The position numbers and the translations under genes were made by a program. DNA of 15,292 nt, taken from assembly GCA_002418985.1 (NCBI GenBank), contig DIFE01000033.1:1-15292 (forward strand), in the 5' to 3' direction. Shown here piece by piece: positions 13,727-15,292 of the stretch (position 1 is the stretch's first letter; every line of letters starts with the position of its first letter). This stretch comes from Deltaproteobacteria bacterium UBA5756. Lineage in GTDB: Bacteria; Desulfobacterota; Syntrophorhabdia; Syntrophorhabdales; Syntrophorhabdaceae. The notes under the pieces are model-generated. The model worked only from the letters and a program-made list of their open reading frames with translations, did no database searches and had not been told where the DNA came from.

Positions 13727-14548
13727 CTAGAAATTTTTTACACGCCCCTCGACAATATCTATAATAAGGTCGGGAGTCGATGCGCCCCCCGTTAAGCCTA
13801 CGCGGGCCACATTTTCAAACCATTCGGGCCGAAGATCCTCGACGGTCTCGATATGATGAGTTTTCGGTTGTACTTTGTGAACTACTTTGTAGAGTTTAGT
13901 GCAGTTGGAGCTGTTCTTTCCCCCGACTACCAGCATCATATCGACTTCGCCCGATAACTCTATGGCCTCATTTTGACGTATCTGGGTGCTTTCACAAATC
14001 GTATTATATATCCTGAGCTCCTCCACTCCTGCGATAAGCTCTTTGACGATTTCTACGAACGTGTCTTTATCGAGGGTGGTTTGACTTACAACCCCCACCT
14101 TTTTAGCGGTCAATGTGGTTGGTTCTTGTAACACAATACCATCGTTATTTAAATAACTCAAGACACTTTTAACCTCGGGATGGTTTCTGTCGCCTACAAT
14201 CACAACCTGATAGCCGCTTTTTTCCAGGTTCTTTGCGTGCTTCCTTACTCGCTTCACAAAGGGGCAGGTAGTGTCTATTGCCTTCAGCCCCGTGCTCCGG
14301 ATATATTCCTCTTCTTCCTTCTTTATCCCATGTGTCCTGAAAACAACGGTTCCGTCCCTGACCTGGTAAACGTCGTCGACAGGGATGACGCCCTTTTCCT
14401 TCAAGAGGTCCACCATCTGCGGATTGTGGATGATAGGCCCGATGGTGAATACCTTCCCGCCCGTCTCCTCGGCGGCCTTGAGGACCATCTTGATGGCACG
14501 TTTGACCCCGAAACAGAAGCCGATGTTCTTCGTCTTGACGACATTCAT
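13727..14548 (-). CDS. ispH: 4-hydroxy-3-methylbut-2-enyl diphosphate reductase
   Basis: This encodes 273 residues of IspH (LytB), the last enzyme of the MEP isoprenoid pathway, which reduces HMBPP to IPP and DMAPP. The three cluster cysteines are Cys12 (GFCFG), Cys95 (DTTCPF) and Cys185 (NTICEST). The substrate-binding histidines are His41 (IIHNP), His73 (RTHGI) and His123, followed by the catalytic Glu125 (NHPEV). SSN at 213-215 is also typical. I chose ATG 14548, whose product starts MNVVKTKNIGFCFGV as in other family members; a longer frame to 14632 would only add sequence overlapping cmk. The cmk stop is separated by a single base, so translational coupling is likely. The oxygen-sensitive 4Fe-4S cluster suits an anaerobe but does not prove it. 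Confidence 0.97.
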   Translation of the reverse strand: MNVVKTKNIGFCFGVKRAIKMVLKAAEETGGKVFTIGPIIHNPQMVDLLKEKGVIPVDDVYQVRDGTVVFRTHGIKKEEEEYIRSTGLKAIDTTCPFVKRVRKHAKNLEKSGYQVVIVGDRNHPEVKSVLSYLNNDGIVLQEPTTLTAKKVGVVSQTTLDKDTFVEIVKELIAGVEELRIYNTICESTQIRQNEAIELSGEVDMMLVVGGKNSSNCTKLYKVVHKVQPKTHHIETVEDLRPEWFENVARVGLTGGASTPDLIIDIVEGRVKNF

Positions 14549-14549
14549 T

Positions 14550-15218
14550 TTAATGGCTGTCCTTCCCCTCGATGTGCCCGAGGATGATCTGTAAAACACC
14601 CTGTGCATCCGCACCCGTCGTGTCAACGACAATGGCCCCGGCAGGAATGACCAGGGGTGCGAGAGCCCTCCGGGCGTCGTTCCTGTCGCGTTTTTCCATC
14701 TCTTCCTTCACAGTGGCAAGTTCGGCCCCGGAGCCTTTCGAGGCGAGTTCGTTGTATCTGCGGCCTGCCCTTTCGTCGGGTCGGGCATCAAGGTAGAATT
14801 TGATATCCGCGTCAGGAAAGACAACGCTGCCCGTGTCACGTCCTTCCAGGACGACGTTACCCTTTTTGGCTAATTCGCGTTGGATTGCATTCGCGTAATT
14901 CCTCACGGAAGCTAGCTGGGAAAGGGAAGATGCCACGAGGGAGATCTCCGGCCGGCGTATCTCTTCGGAGATGTCCCTGCCGGCGAGCACGACCCGCGTG
15001 TTTTCCCCGAATTCGAAGGAAAGAGGAAGATCTTCAAGAACCTCTTCGATCGCTTCCTGGTTCTTTCTCGTTGTGAAGGCGTAAGCGATGCCGCGATAGA
15101 TGGCGCCGGAATCGATATAGGTATACCCGGAAGTTGTGGCAAGCAGCCTGGCGATGGTACTCTTGCCGGCGCCGCTGGGTCCGTCGATAGTAATGATCTT
15201 GTCTTTCTGTACAGTCAC
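14550..15218 (-). CDS. cmk: Cytidylate kinase
   Basis: This encodes 222 residues (E. coli 227) that phosphorylate CMP and dCMP with ATP in the cytoplasm. The P-loop GPSGAGKST is at 13-21, YIDSGAIYRGIA (34-45) is the CMP kinase NMP-binding signature, LEGRDTGSVVFPDADIKFYLDA (about 124-145) follows, and the arginine-rich EMEKRDRNDARR segment forms the lid near 172-184. The start is GTG 15218: no in-frame ATG gives a better N-terminus, and TVQKDKIITIDGPSG fits the family. The SD is weak (GCGGGAAA). It is the first gene of the run and has a near-consensus promoter about 40 bp upstream. Confidence 0.96.
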   Translation of the reverse strand: MTVQKDKIITIDGPSGAGKSTIARLLATTSGYTYIDSGAIYRGIAYAFTTRKNQEAIEEVLEDLPLSFEFGENTRVVLAGRDISEEIRRPEISLVASSLSQLASVRNYANAIQRELAKKGNVVLEGRDTGSVVFPDADIKFYLDARPDERAGRRYNELASKGSGAELATVKEEMEKRDRNDARRALAPLVIPAGAIVVDTTGADAQGVLQIILGHIEGKDSH

Positions 15219-15256
15219 GTTGTTTCCCGCAGCCTGAAAAACTAAGCCAAGTAGTC

Positions 15257-15285
15257 AGTATATACCAACTCCACGCAAAATTCAA
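15257..15285 (-). promoter_or_regulatory. Sigma70 promoter of the cmk-ispH-rpsA operon
   Basis: On the minus strand TTGAAT (15285-15280) and TATACT (15262-15257) are separated by exactly 17 bases; each differs little from the consensus. The start point would be near 15250, giving a leader of about 30 bases before GTG 15218. It could drive all five genes to 10870, since the gaps within the run are 1 to 16 bases and I see no terminator in them. Confidence 0.8.
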
Positions 15286-15292
15286 AGCCGGA

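Noticed and set aside
14549..14632. N-terminal extension of IspH
   Set aside because: It overlaps the end of cmk in another frame, and the IspH family starts at MNVVKTKNIGFCFG.
1..15292. CRISPR array, rRNA genes, a riboswitch or a defence gene cluster
   Set aside because: I saw no regularly spaced repeats, no rRNA sequence, no known riboswitch core and no recognisable nuclease, methylase or abortive-infection genes.

Overview
The window looks like chromosome of a Gram-negative, probably anaerobic bacterium of the Desulfobacterota (former deltaproteobacteria, Syntrophales/Syntrophorhabdales type). This is an inference from gene content: a lipid A-type acyltransferase and a Kdo-kinase-like protein imply LPS, a direct GlnRS is present, cmk-ispH-rpsA is a conserved block, and an OFA-type carboxylate carrier sits next to an acyl-CoA ligase. 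I cannot name the species.

Region A (1 to about 2424) is accessory DNA, more AT-rich than the rest. It holds, on the minus strand, a DUF3102-like protein whose 3' end runs into a 40-bp palindromic element, a leader with a four-codon minigene and an intrinsic terminator, and a stand-alone M41-type (FtsH protease-like) zincin. About 500 bp of repeat- and palindrome-rich DNA follows. It ends exactly at a 3' fragment of a tRNA-Gln gene (2381-2424) followed by that gene's terminator. This is the usual scar of an integrative element in a tRNA gene, so the left part of the window is probably the distal end of a genomic island; the intact tRNA-Gln and the integrase should lie to the left, outside the window.

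Region B (2425-3269) is gene-poor and holds one decayed small lipoprotein gene. Region C (3270-9060, minus strand) runs glnS, secreted zincin metallopeptidase, MFS carboxylate transporter, acyl-CoA ligase. A convincing promoter with a palindrome at its start point lies in front of glnS, and a tRNA-Gln(CUG) gene is transcribed divergently from it. The transporter and ligase form a plausible uptake-and-activation pair for a carboxylic acid.

Region D (9306-10888, plus strand) carries an RNase Z-like metallo-beta-lactamase-fold protein and a Kdo/LPS-kinase-like protein. Region E (10870-15292, minus strand) is a tight operon from a near-consensus sigma70 promoter: cmk, ispH, rpsA, a Trm112/YcaR-like zinc ribbon and an LpxL-type acyltransferase. 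The last gene overlaps the kinase-like gene tail to tail, so two envelope/LPS functions converge there.

The housekeeping half is ordinary. The most interesting material is the island end and its leader with an 11-base Shine-Dalgarno match serving a four-codon ORF, and the glnS/tRNA-Gln divergent pair. I found no clear evidence of a complete, novel multi-gene system within these bases.
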